DNA from: an uncultured Clostridia bacterium
GTDB taxonomy: Bacteria; Bacillota; Clostridia; Christensenellales; DTU072
Assembly: GCA_934274515.1 (NCBI GenBank)
Contig: CAKQTC010000001.1
Coordinates: 173,499-237,498 of the forward strand
Direction of reading: 5' to 3'
DNA length: 64,000 nucleotides
Positions within the stretch are counted from its first letter, which is position 1. The number at the start of each line of letters is the position of its first letter. Below the pieces are notes generated by a model. That model saw nothing but the letters and a program-made list of their open reading frames with translations. It ran no database searches and was not told the origin of the DNA. This document shows positions 34,087 to 41,697 of this stretch, one piece after another. Both the position numbers and the translations under genes were made by a program.

Positions 34087-34569
34087 TTATTTCTGTGTAA
34101 TGTTAAGCGGTACGGTTATCGCTTCGGTCTGTATCGTCTTGCTCGGCTTAGGTATAGGCACCGGTCCGCTCGTCAACGGCTTATAACATACGGGCGTTTC
34201 GTAAATCCTACCGTACTCGTCGCTTTGATAATACTTCGGTATTCCGAGTTGCGCCATAGCGTCGGTCGCATAACACGAACGCACGAGTTCGTCCACTCCT
34301 TCCGCGGCATAACACGGCGCTTTCGGCGCGGGTATCTTCCCTGCGCTCCTATCTACGTAAACCCTAGGGGTTTCTTTGGCAGGCATTCTTTCCGCCTCTC
34401 GAACGTCCATCGCTCTCATATAAGCGTCGCGCGGTCTTTTCGCTCCGCACTTAGGACACCGTTTAAGCATAAGCGATATGTCCCAACCGCACTGCGGACA
34501 AAAATAATGCAACGCGTTGTTGTCTTCGTCCACACCCGTTTTTAACGCCCTTTTAAGTTTCTTGTCCAT
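34087..34569 (-). CDS. Zinc-ribbon protein of the membrane cluster
   Basis: The 160-residue soluble protein starts at MDKKLKRALK; CAGGAG lies five bases before the ATG. A zinc ribbon occupies residues 24-41, CPQC and CPKC, followed by GAKRPRDAYMRAMDV. The same ribbon plus tail (CGYC, CVRC, GKRRPRSEYINAMNK) occurs at the N-terminus of the protein at 39850, so the two are related there. The rest is Pro-rich and ends in GPVPIPKPSKTIQTEAITVPLNITQK, with no helix. I infer an adaptor that binds the membrane partners encoded around it. Confidence 0.82.
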   Translation of the reverse strand: MDKKLKRALKTGVDEDNNALHYFCPQCGWDISLMLKRCPKCGAKRPRDAYMRAMDVREAERMPAKETPRVYVDRSAGKIPAPKAPCYAAEGVDELVRSCYATDAMAQLGIPKYYQSDEYGRIYETPVCYKPLTSGPVPIPKPSKTIQTEAITVPLNITQK

Positions 34570-34627
34570 AACCACTCCTGTTATCTAATTGTTTTCTTTT
34601 CTATTCTCCGCGCCTTTGCGCGTTTTG

Positions 34628-35476
34628 CTATCTGCGTCTTCTCTTGCCTCTTGCGACTATCGTAATCAAAAACATCAAAAACGAAATCCCGGCAAGGATA
34701 ACGAAACCGTACGTTTCAAACGGTATCTTGTTCACGACAAACGCAACCACCGCCGCCCCGGCATTAAGCAAAAACGCTATCGTCGCAACGGCTTTCACAA
34801 ACCCGTTCGTCCCGGACGCTACCGTAAACAACGAAAACAGCAACGTCAGCGCGGTAAACAACGCGCCCGCAGTAACAAGTATCGGTAATAACGTGGTTTC
34901 CACGGAAAAAACAAATCCGCCGTACATTATGCTTTCCACTAACTCCATAATAACCGTAAACCCGAATTTCCCGTCGTATAAAACGTTATAATTAAACGTC
35001 TTCAATAGTGTGGTCAGATCAAACGCCATCGCGACGTATATAAGTCCGAGTATAAACGTAACTATTGCGTTCCCGTTTGCTCTTCTCCTCATTCTCGTAT
35101 TCTCCTTTTTGTCGGAAATTGCTTTTTCGGCAACCCTTTCTCTCTTCAAAGTAGCCCGTTCTCCGCTTTTCGCTCTTATGCCGTCTTCGATGGGCAACGC
35201 GCTGCTTTCTTCGTCGTCAAACAAATCTTCGTAATACTTTACGTCGTCTTCGTCCGACGATTGTGCCGCCGCGCCTTGGTCATAATAATACATCGGTTGA
35301 TCCGCAGACAAGTACGGCACCACCACAAACGGTTGAATATAAGGCGTCGCCGTTCCGCCCTGCTGCATAGGTTCGGTAGGAGTTGTCGGCGTGGCAAACG
35401 GCTCGGCAGATTTCTCCTTGCCGTCGGAAGGAGTTTGTTTCCACCAGTTAATGTAATTTATCTTTTTCGTTTCCAT
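34628..35476 (-). CDS. Four-helix membrane protein, QPxxxVPY cluster member 2
   Basis: The 282-residue protein has a cytosolic tail with the shared motif at 46-65 (YIQPFVVVPY then ADQPMYYY), an acidic stretch (DEDDVKYYEDLFDDEE, 75-90), and a basic patch before helix 1. Helices are at about 135-156, 196-219, 226-248 and 254-274; the C-end is GKRRRR. The loop after helix 1 carries NVLYDGKFGF, matching FALYDGNN and FLLYSGKD in the neighbours. No enzyme motif is present. The gene lies nine bases upstream-to-downstream of its neighbour at 35485, in one operon. Confidence 0.85.
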   Translation of the reverse strand: METKKINYINWWKQTPSDGKEKSAEPFATPTTPTEPMQQGGTATPYIQPFVVVPYLSADQPMYYYDQGAAAQSSDEDDVKYYEDLFDDEESSALPIEDGIRAKSGERATLKRERVAEKAISDKKENTRMRRRANGNAIVTFILGLIYVAMAFDLTTLLKTFNYNVLYDGKFGFTVIMELVESIMYGGFVFSVETTLLPILVTAGALFTALTLLFSLFTVASGTNGFVKAVATIAFLLNAGAAVVAFVVNKIPFETYGFVILAGISFLMFLITIVARGKRRRR

Positions 35477-35484
35477 AATACAGT

Positions 35485-36138
35485 TTACCGTTTCTCCTTA
35501 CTTCCGTCTTTTCCGCTAACGACTGCCGCCAAAAACGCAATCGCCGCAATGATTACCCCTGCGCCCATAGGCGTCGCGACTCCGTCCGCCATTCCGATCG
35601 CCGCGGATACGGTAATCCCGACAAACCCGACGAACGTCCCGACGATAACCGCAACCCCCACTCCGCGCTTGTTCACGCGGCATAACGCCCCGATTATTCC
35701 GAACAATGCCAAGAAAACCACTCCGACGAGGCTCGCCGCAGCCGCAATTACGGCTTTAATTTCGACAAACTCACCGCCAAACAGTTTCTTGCACAACTCC
35801 GCAAGATTGTTCCCGTCATATAACGCGAATAATCTCGCCGTTTGTATGTCGGTTTTTATAAAACAACCGACCGCTACCCACGCCGTAAACAATAACGCGA
35901 ACACAGCGGTTATTATCGCTCCGACGTTGATTATTCTTTCTTTCGCATCTTCGACGGACGCCGCTGCCGCTTCCGCCGATTCCTCTGCCGCCTTTCCACC
36001 GCGTATGCGGTCGGGAAGTTCAAGTTTGTTCTCGGCGACGTAACTACGAAACTGCGGCAGTGCAAGGTAATCTTCGTAAGAGATAAACCCGTTTATCCGT
36101 TCGATATTTTCGAAGTTTTCAATTCCGTTGTCGCCCAT
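35485..36138 (-). CDS. Four-helix membrane protein, cluster member 3
   Basis: The 217-residue protein has a cytosolic segment with YEDYLALPQFRSYVAENKLELPDRIRG (in part, residues 21-47), helices at about 70-94, 128-152, 159-182 and 191-208, and a short basic end. The loop after helix 1 contains TARLFALYDGNNLAE, the cluster's LYDGK-like motif. It lacks the QPxxxVPY tail. It follows the 36147 gene by eight bases. Family unknown; it is grouped with the others by topology, loop motif and operon position. Confidence 0.83.
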   Translation of the reverse strand: MGDNGIENFENIERINGFISYEDYLALPQFRSYVAENKLELPDRIRGGKAAEESAEAAAASVEDAKERIINVGAIITAVFALLFTAWVAVGCFIKTDIQTARLFALYDGNNLAELCKKLFGGEFVEIKAVIAAAASLVGVVFLALFGIIGALCRVNKRGVGVAVIVGTFVGFVGITVSAAIGMADGVATPMGAGVIIAAIAFLAAVVSGKDGSKEKR

Positions 36139-36146
36139 CGCTTTCC

Positions 36147-37040
36147 TTACGCCCTTTTCTCTTTCTTATACGCAAGACAAGTGCAGATAAACGTAACCAC
36201 CGGCACCGCTATCATAGCGTAAAGCATATACCCTGCCGAAAAATCTGCCGTTCCGCCGATAAACCCGACAAAGTCTTTTATCTTTCCGCCGCTAACGTAC
36301 AACCCTGATATAGCCGCTATCAACGAGCAAATAAACATCACTATCGACAAAAATCCGAGTTTTGCCCTCGCATAAGTTCCGTCCGCTCTCTTCTTCCCGA
36401 CAAGCCCGACTATCGATACGATAAGCGTCACTATCGCAAATATCGCATACAACGCTATGCTTATCGGCAATGCGTACCCGACGAACGCCGACAAAAAGTC
36501 GCCCGTTGACATCGTAAACACTTTGAAAAACTCTGCGTTTATAGACCCGAGTTCCGCTCCGAACTTGACGGAAACAAAACTAAGCACGGGATCGAGCATC
36601 GCAAAACTACGCTCGGTCACGTACTTATAATTATATATGGATAGATATTTCGCGTTGGATACGTCGAAAAATCCCGTTATCGCAATCGCCAACACCGCAA
36701 GCGCAAGGATAAGCGGAACTATAAAGAAAAACGCTCTTTTCTTTACGCATACCTTTTCAACTTTCGCTCTTTTCTCCCTTTTCGCTTTCTTTCCTTTCTC
36801 GACCTCTTCAATGACGGGTTCTTCTTTTATCGTCGGTCTTTCTTCCCCGAATATCTCCGCTCTGAGTTTATTCGCTATCTTCTCGACTTCTCCGCGATAA
36901 AGTACGCTTCCCTCGTCGTTATATACCGAAAAACTACGCGGCAAGGTCATATTGTATCTGTTGTATTGATTTTCCGCCGGTCTTACGGGAACGCCGCTCT
37001 CCGCGGAAACCGCCCCTTCGGGTTTGTTTACACCTGCCAT
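36147..37040 (-). CDS. Four-helix membrane protein, cluster member 4
   Basis: The roughly 297-residue protein starts at MAGVNKPEGAV (AGGAG nine bases upstream; an ATG two codons earlier is too close). A cytosolic tail contains the stretch RSFSVYNDEGSVLYRGEVEKIANKLRAEIFG and a Lys/Glu-rich linker. Helices lie at about 100-122, 182-208, 224-248 and 262-290. It is a clear paralogue of the 38899 protein: both have a DPVLSFVS/DPVVSMIL outside loop, GLYVSGG after helix 3, and SAGYMLYAMIAVPVVTFI / GAGYALYAMLGLPIVTLI in helix 4. The family is unknown to me. Confidence 0.87.
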   Translation of the reverse strand: MAGVNKPEGAVSAESGVPVRPAENQYNRYNMTLPRSFSVYNDEGSVLYRGEVEKIANKLRAEIFGEERPTIKEEPVIEEVEKGKKAKREKRAKVEKVCVKKRAFFFIVPLILALAVLAIAITGFFDVSNAKYLSIYNYKYVTERSFAMLDPVLSFVSVKFGAELGSINAEFFKVFTMSTGDFLSAFVGYALPISIALYAIFAIVTLIVSIVGLVGKKRADGTYARAKLGFLSIVMFICSLIAAISGLYVSGGKIKDFVGFIGGTADFSAGYMLYAMIAVPVVTFICTCLAYKKEKRA

Positions 37041-37063
37041 CTCCATTCTCTCCTATCGCTTTC

Positions 37064-37354
37064 TTAGTCCCAATCTTCAAAATCGTCGAAGTCGTCGTCA
37101 AAATCGTCCCGTTTCGCCGTTTCCGTAACACCGCTCTGCATCGGGAAAGGTATAAAGGAAATGGGTTGTATGATCGGAGGAAGTTGCACCGCGTTTATTT
37201 GTTTGTTGCATACCGGCAATACGCAGTTGTTCACCGCGCCGAACGCAACGCCCGGATAATAAACGCCTTCACGCGTTCCGCTCCCTTCGGCGGCTTTTTT
37301 CTCTTCTTCCAAACGAGCCTGTTCTTCTAGTTCTCTTCTCTTTCTTCTCGTCAT
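37064..37354 (-). CDS. Small soluble cluster protein carrying the QPxxxVPY motif
   Basis: The 96-residue protein has no membrane helix. A basic, charged N-terminus (MTRRKRRELEEQARLEEEKK), two cysteines (VNNCVLPVC), the shared motif AVQLPPIIQPISFIPFPMQ (56-73), and a very acidic end DDFDDDFDDFEDWD make it up. It seems to be the isolated tail module of the membrane proteins, perhaps a competitor or linker that binds the same partner. It lies 23 bases before the next gene and 35 after the previous one. Confidence 0.78.
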   Translation of the reverse strand: MTRRKRRELEEQARLEEEKKAAEGSGTREGVYYPGVAFGAVNNCVLPVCNKQINAVQLPPIIQPISFIPFPMQSGVTETAKRDDFDDDFDDFEDWD

Positions 37355-37389
37355 CGCTTTTAATCTATCCTCCCGTTACAAACTGTTTT

Positions 37390-38523
37390 CTATCTCTTTT
37401 TTCCGCCTGCCTGCCCTCTGTACTCGTACATTATCACAGGTTGCGTTATCTCTCTGCTCCTGAGTTTCTTTTCGAGCAGGAAGAACGAAAGTATAAACCC
37501 GATAAGCGGCAGTCCGAGCATAATTATCATTCCGTACCCGGCTGTAAATCCGCCCGTTCCCGTTATTCCTCCGATGACGTAATTCACTATATTCGCAAAC
37601 TCCATCTTACCCGTAACTCCGACGGTCGTGGCATATCCGCCGAGCAGTACAACCGCCGCAAGCAAAAACATAATCAAACTCTCTATCGACGTGTGACGAT
37701 AAATTCGCCTGTCGCCCGACGCCCAGCAAATAAACGTTTTTATCGTAAGCGCAAGCGCAAACAAAACGTAAAGCATTATCGCCGGAGGAAATGCCTGTAT
37801 CAATATCGACGCAAGTTTGTCTTCCATTCCCGCGTCCTTGACTTTCGCTATCTGTCCGTCATACCAAGCGGATTCCCCGATGGATACGTCTTTCTCAAAC
37901 AACCCCGCTATGTACTTTATCCAACCGTAAACGGGATCGCTAAACTTGTAATACGTACTTGCCGATTTCGTTACGGTTTCGCCGCCACCGGGCTGCTTAT
38001 TCGGGTCTTGTTTATCATCCGAACCTTTTTCTCCGTCCGCATTTTTCGGCGTTTCGTCTTCGCCTTTGTCGTTTTCGTTTTGATTATCGGTGGTTTCGCC
38101 GTCGCCGTTTTCCGATTGTTTCGGCTCGCTTTGCATATACAACGCGGTAAACTGATCGATTTGCTCGATTTTAAGTTGCGGTATAAACGAAAGCGCGACG
38201 AGTGCGACCGCCACAAGGAATATTATGTTCATCAAAAAGCCCACGGGCTTTCTGCAAAACTTCATTTTGCGCATATCGGTAGCGAAACGGTTATCCACTT
38301 CGGGCATATTATACGCGGGCGCACGATTAGCGTATGCGGTTTCTTCATAACCGTAATCGTCCTCTATGCCGTATCCCGCTCTGAGCCGCGCAAGTTCGCG
38401 CGAGTTGGACATAGCCGCCGATTTGCGTTCGGTCAACATAGCGCGACGTTCTCTTCTCGCTTTGCGCCTTTCGATTTCCTGCATATGTTTCTTATCGACG
38501 GAACCCGTCCCCTTGTACGCCAT
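37390..38523 (-). CDS. Four-helix membrane protein with long outside loop, cluster member 5
   Basis: The roughly 377-residue protein starts at MAYKGTGSVDKK (AGGTGG five bases before the ATG; an upstream in-frame GTG lies in that site). It has a basic cytosolic tail (residues 1-85), helix 1 near 92-112, and a long outside loop of about 130 residues with TALYMQSEPK and an Asp/Glu/Gly/Asn-rich stretch. Helices 2-4 follow with GGFTAGYGMIIMLGLPLIGFI in helix 4, matching the paralogues. The C-tail REITQPVIMYEYRG may be a reduced form of the QPxxxVPY motif. It is probably the first gene of its own transcript, as a long intergenic region lies upstream. Confidence 0.85.
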   Translation of the reverse strand: MAYKGTGSVDKKHMQEIERRKARRERRAMLTERKSAAMSNSRELARLRAGYGIEDDYGYEETAYANRAPAYNMPEVDNRFATDMRKMKFCRKPVGFLMNIIFLVAVALVALSFIPQLKIEQIDQFTALYMQSEPKQSENGDGETTDNQNENDKGEDETPKNADGEKGSDDKQDPNKQPGGGETVTKSASTYYKFSDPVYGWIKYIAGLFEKDVSIGESAWYDGQIAKVKDAGMEDKLASILIQAFPPAIMLYVLFALALTIKTFICWASGDRRIYRHTSIESLIMFLLAAVVLLGGYATTVGVTGKMEFANIVNYVIGGITGTGGFTAGYGMIIMLGLPLIGFILSFFLLEKKLRSREITQPVIMYEYRGQAGGKKR

Positions 38524-38898
38524 ACCATCCACCTATATAATATTTATAGTATAAAATATTAGAATACTATACGGTAATATTCTAGCATAGCGGCGCAAAA
38601 ATATCAATAGTTAATTTGTAAAAAAAGCATTTTTTTTGATATAATTTTGAAAAATTTTTCCATCGCGTAGCACCGCCCGTTTCCGCCTTTTCCTTTTCAC
38701 GGGTTAAACGTTCGTTTTTTATAAAAGAAAACGCGCGAAAACCGATTTTTTCACGCGTTTATCATCAAAACCACACTCGCCGCACGTAAAACAAGTAACG
38801 ACTTTTTTTCAAAACCGGAACCTATACGCGCGAAAACGCAACGGTTCCGATACCGAATTTTACTTCGTCTTACACATCGTCCGCAAAAATTACGACGC
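38524..38898 (-). other. Intergenic region splitting the membrane cluster
   Basis: This AT-rich gap holds a likely terminator for the upstream pair (AAACGCG and CGCGTTT arms near 38728-38761, long T run) and a promoter candidate for the 38523 gene. TATACT (38548-38553, minus strand) is overlapped by the inverted repeat ATAGTAT (38546-38552)/ATACTAT (38564-38570), which would suit a repressor. The -35 is poor. No gene is seen. Confidence 0.5.
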
Positions 38899-39759
38899 TT
38901 ATTTTCTCTTTCTTCCGTAAGCAAAACTGCTCGCAATAAGCGTAACTATCGGCAATCCGAGCATCGCGTACAGCGCATACCCGGCACCTACCGAAAGTTT
39001 GTTCGGCATGAGAAAATCAACGACGTCCGTTATCGTTCCGCCGCTAACGTACAATCCGCCTACAAGACAAATCGCCGCGCACAAAAACGCAACAACCGAA
39101 ATATACCCGAATTTGCGCTTTTTGTAATATCCGCATACGTTGCGTTTCTCAAACACGGCAAACACGCTCTTCACAAACATCGCGATTATGCAGATAAGAT
39201 ATACTATAACAGCGCACGCAACCGCATACACCGGTACCGCCGACAGTCCGCTGCCGGCAGTTTGGAAATATCCGAGAAACGCGCTGTCGCCGTTCGATTT
39301 CGTAAGATGCAATATCATCGATACCACAGGGTCGATTACCCCCGTTCCGCCGTCTTTTCCGCTGTAAAGAAGGAAGTACTCGGACGCGTTCTCTATCCTA
39401 AGCGCACCGATTACCGTCCCTGCCATAAACGCCAACGTCAAAAGCAGTATAAGCACAAGCAAAACTATTCTCTTTTTCGTATGCCTTTTTTCTTTCTCGT
39501 GTACGATTTGGTGTTCCGCAACCGCGGGTTTAGGTTCTTCTATCTTAACTTTCGCATTTTTTGCAAGTATACCTATTTCGGTATCGGAAAGATAGCCGTT
39601 GATACGCGTTTCGCTTACTCTCGGCGCGTGCATATAATCGTTGTAGGCAGGTACGCCCAACTTTTCTATACTCGCAAGAAACTCCGCGTCGGTCAATTCT
39701 TCAAGGGTTTTTTCCACCGCTAAGGGTTCGGGCGCAGGTGCTTGTTTTTTCTTTGCCAT
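38899..39759 (-). CDS. Four-helix membrane protein, cluster member 6
   Basis: The 286-residue protein has a cytosolic tail (1-96) with LTDAEFLASIEKLGVPAYNDY and a basic end, then helices at about 97-120, 175-200, 217-240 and 257-282. The outside loop carries EYFLLYSGKDGGTGVIDPVVSMIL, and helix 3 to 4 reads GLYVSGG then GAGYALYAMLGLPIVTLIA. It is the closest relative of the 36147 protein. The end is AYGRKRK, basic like the others. It lies 90 bases downstream of the coiled-coil gene at 39850, in the same operon. Confidence 0.87.
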   Translation of the reverse strand: MAKKKQAPAPEPLAVEKTLEELTDAEFLASIEKLGVPAYNDYMHAPRVSETRINGYLSDTEIGILAKNAKVKIEEPKPAVAEHQIVHEKEKRHTKKRIVLLVLILLLTLAFMAGTVIGALRIENASEYFLLYSGKDGGTGVIDPVVSMILHLTKSNGDSAFLGYFQTAGSGLSAVPVYAVACAVIVYLICIIAMFVKSVFAVFEKRNVCGYYKKRKFGYISVVAFLCAAICLVGGLYVSGGTITDVVDFLMPNKLSVGAGYALYAMLGLPIVTLIASSFAYGRKRK

Positions 39760-39849
39760 AGTGCTCTCCGATTTAATGTTTTATAATTGAAAAACATCCG
39801 AACTCGGTATAAAACCTATCGGATGTGTTTGCTTACGTTTGATTTTTTT

Positions 39850-41508
39850 CTATTCGAGAAACGCCTCTTCCTGTTTTCTCTTCTTTGCGGTTACTCCTGC
39901 CGCTATCGAAGAGAACACGAGCATAAGCACAGACGCGGCGATTAGCACGATTAAGCCTATCGAATTAACGATTGCGGCAGGCTCGATGACCTTGCCCACG
40001 ATAAGTCCGACGACGGCGAGTATCGTTCCGACAACGCCTACGACTGTAAGTATCGGGAAAACCGCTTTCGCTTTGCCTGCAAGAAGCCCCGCTATTCCGC
40101 TTATCGCGCACGCAAGCGCGCCTACGCACGCTACAATTAAACCTATCGGCGTGAGCATTCCGACAACGCCTTTGCCCTCTATGCTCGCCGCGTACTCGTT
40201 TTTAATAAACAAGGCGGTTACTACGTCAAAGTTGTCATACCCGTTAACGTATCTGAGTGCGTCCGCTATACTGACAAGCGAAACGATGATTATCGCTATC
40301 GCGAATATCGCCGCCATTATCGAAGTCGCTCTGACCGCGGCGTATCCCTTTTTCGCTCTTCTCTCTTTTTCGGGAGCGGTAACAGCCGCGCGAGCAGGGA
40401 CCGCTCTGCGACCGGGTTGCGCCTGTTCGGGCTGCGCGTCGGGAATAAACTTGTAAACGGTTTTGCTCGGCGCGTATTGATAAAGCGGTTGCTTAGAGTT
40501 AACGTAAGGAACTATTGTAAGAGGTTGCACCGCGCCGCCTGCCTGTCCGTATGCCGGAACCGCCGCTCCGCGTCTGCCGTAAAGCATTTCTCTTTCCGCT
40601 TTAATCCTTTCGTCAACCGCTCTCTCGATTGCTTCTTTTTCGATTTTATACTTAGAATACGCGTTAATTTCCGCAATTTCTTTTTCTTCGGCAACTCTAT
40701 CCATCGCCGCTCTCGAAATCGCGTCGCGTTCTATTCTCGCGCGATCCTCGGCGGCTTGTTCGCTCGCAACGACTTTAAGCACTGCTCTTCTCGCCGCGCT
40801 CTTTTCCGCTTCGTCTACCGCAAAGTCTATGGTTTCTTGCGCTTTCTTTTCGGTATTCTTTCTTTCCGCGGCAATTCTTTCTTCCGCCGCGTTCTCGATA
40901 CCCGCTCTTTCGCTAACCACGCGTTTCGCCGCCGCATAAAGAACTTTTTCTCTTTCGGACGCTATTCTTTCTTCTGTTTCTCTGCTTCTGCCGGCAATCG
41001 CCTCTTCCGCGCGCGCCTCGGCTGCTTTAACTTTTTCGTCCGCCGCTCTTTCTGCCGCGATTATTCTCAAAACCGCGTCGCGTGCCGTCGTACGCTTAAT
41101 TTCTTCTCTCTCTTGTTCGAGTTTTATCGCTTCTTGCGCAACGATTTGAGCCTTTTCGTCCGCCACTCTGCTCTCGACAAGCCTTACGAGTTGCTGTTCC
41201 GCCGCTTCCTTTCTGTCCAAGGCAAGTTTCGCTTGCTCTTCTACGTATTGCGCCTTGACCGAATTCGCGTTTTTTAACTTGTTCATTGCGTTTATATACT
41301 CGCTGCGAGGTCTTCTCTTTCCGCAACGAACGCAGTTCGGCGAAGAAATCGCGTTGACTTTGCCGCAGTATCCGCAAATGTAGGAGAGTTGGTCCAAACT
41401 AACGTTAAGAGCCATTTCCTTAGCCGCCAAGTCCGCCGCTTTCGGTTCTTCCGTCATCGGCATTTCTTTCCTTTCGTAGGTGGTGTCGGTCATTGTCGTT
41501 TCTGCCAT
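39850..41508 (-). CDS. Zinc-ribbon, coiled-coil and four-helix membrane protein
   Basis: The 552-residue protein seems the organiser of the cluster. It has a zinc ribbon with Cys45, Cys48, Cys59 and Cys62 and the tail KRRPRSEYINAM, a very long Ala/Glu/Arg coiled coil (about 75-310, with repeats like AAEERIAAER), the shared motif at 327-345 (VQPLTIVPY then SKQPLYQY), and helices at about 395-417, 450-475, 483-505 and 511-536, with a basic C-end. The loop after helix 1 is RYVNGYDNFDVVTALF. It is the first gene after a consensus promoter. No family is known to me; the layout suggests a membrane-tethered scaffold. Confidence 0.85.
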   Translation of the reverse strand: MAETTMTDTTYERKEMPMTEEPKAADLAAKEMALNVSLDQLSYICGYCGKVNAISSPNCVRCGKRRPRSEYINAMNKLKNANSVKAQYVEEQAKLALDRKEAAEQQLVRLVESRVADEKAQIVAQEAIKLEQEREEIKRTTARDAVLRIIAAERAADEKVKAAEARAEEAIAGRSRETEERIASEREKVLYAAAKRVVSERAGIENAAEERIAAERKNTEKKAQETIDFAVDEAEKSAARRAVLKVVASEQAAEDRARIERDAISRAAMDRVAEEKEIAEINAYSKYKIEKEAIERAVDERIKAEREMLYGRRGAAVPAYGQAGGAVQPLTIVPYVNSKQPLYQYAPSKTVYKFIPDAQPEQAQPGRRAVPARAAVTAPEKERRAKKGYAAVRATSIMAAIFAIAIIIVSLVSIADALRYVNGYDNFDVVTALFIKNEYAASIEGKGVVGMLTPIGLIVACVGALACAISGIAGLLAGKAKAVFPILTVVGVVGTILAVVGLIVGKVIEPAAIVNSIGLIVLIAASVLMLVFSSIAAGVTAKKRKQEEAFLE

Positions 41509-41601
41509 TTTCGTCTCCTTACATCTAGTTTTCGATTGTTTTTTGCATTTTTCAACCGAAAAACGTCAAGTGCGCGCAATTCTTCCTATATACGCTATTT
41601 T

Positions 41602-41630
41602 ATTATAAACTTATTTCGTTTTTTTTTCAA
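41602..41630 (-). promoter_or_regulatory. Promoter of the four-helix membrane cluster
   Basis: Minus strand TTGAAA, 17 bases, TATAAT, about 95 bases before the ATG at 41508, which has AAGGAG. Confidence 0.8.
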
Positions 41631-41697
41631 TACTTTTTTAAGAATTTCACGAACTTTTTTTCCGCTTTTTTCCTTTTCGGCGAAAGTCGCTCTTTTC

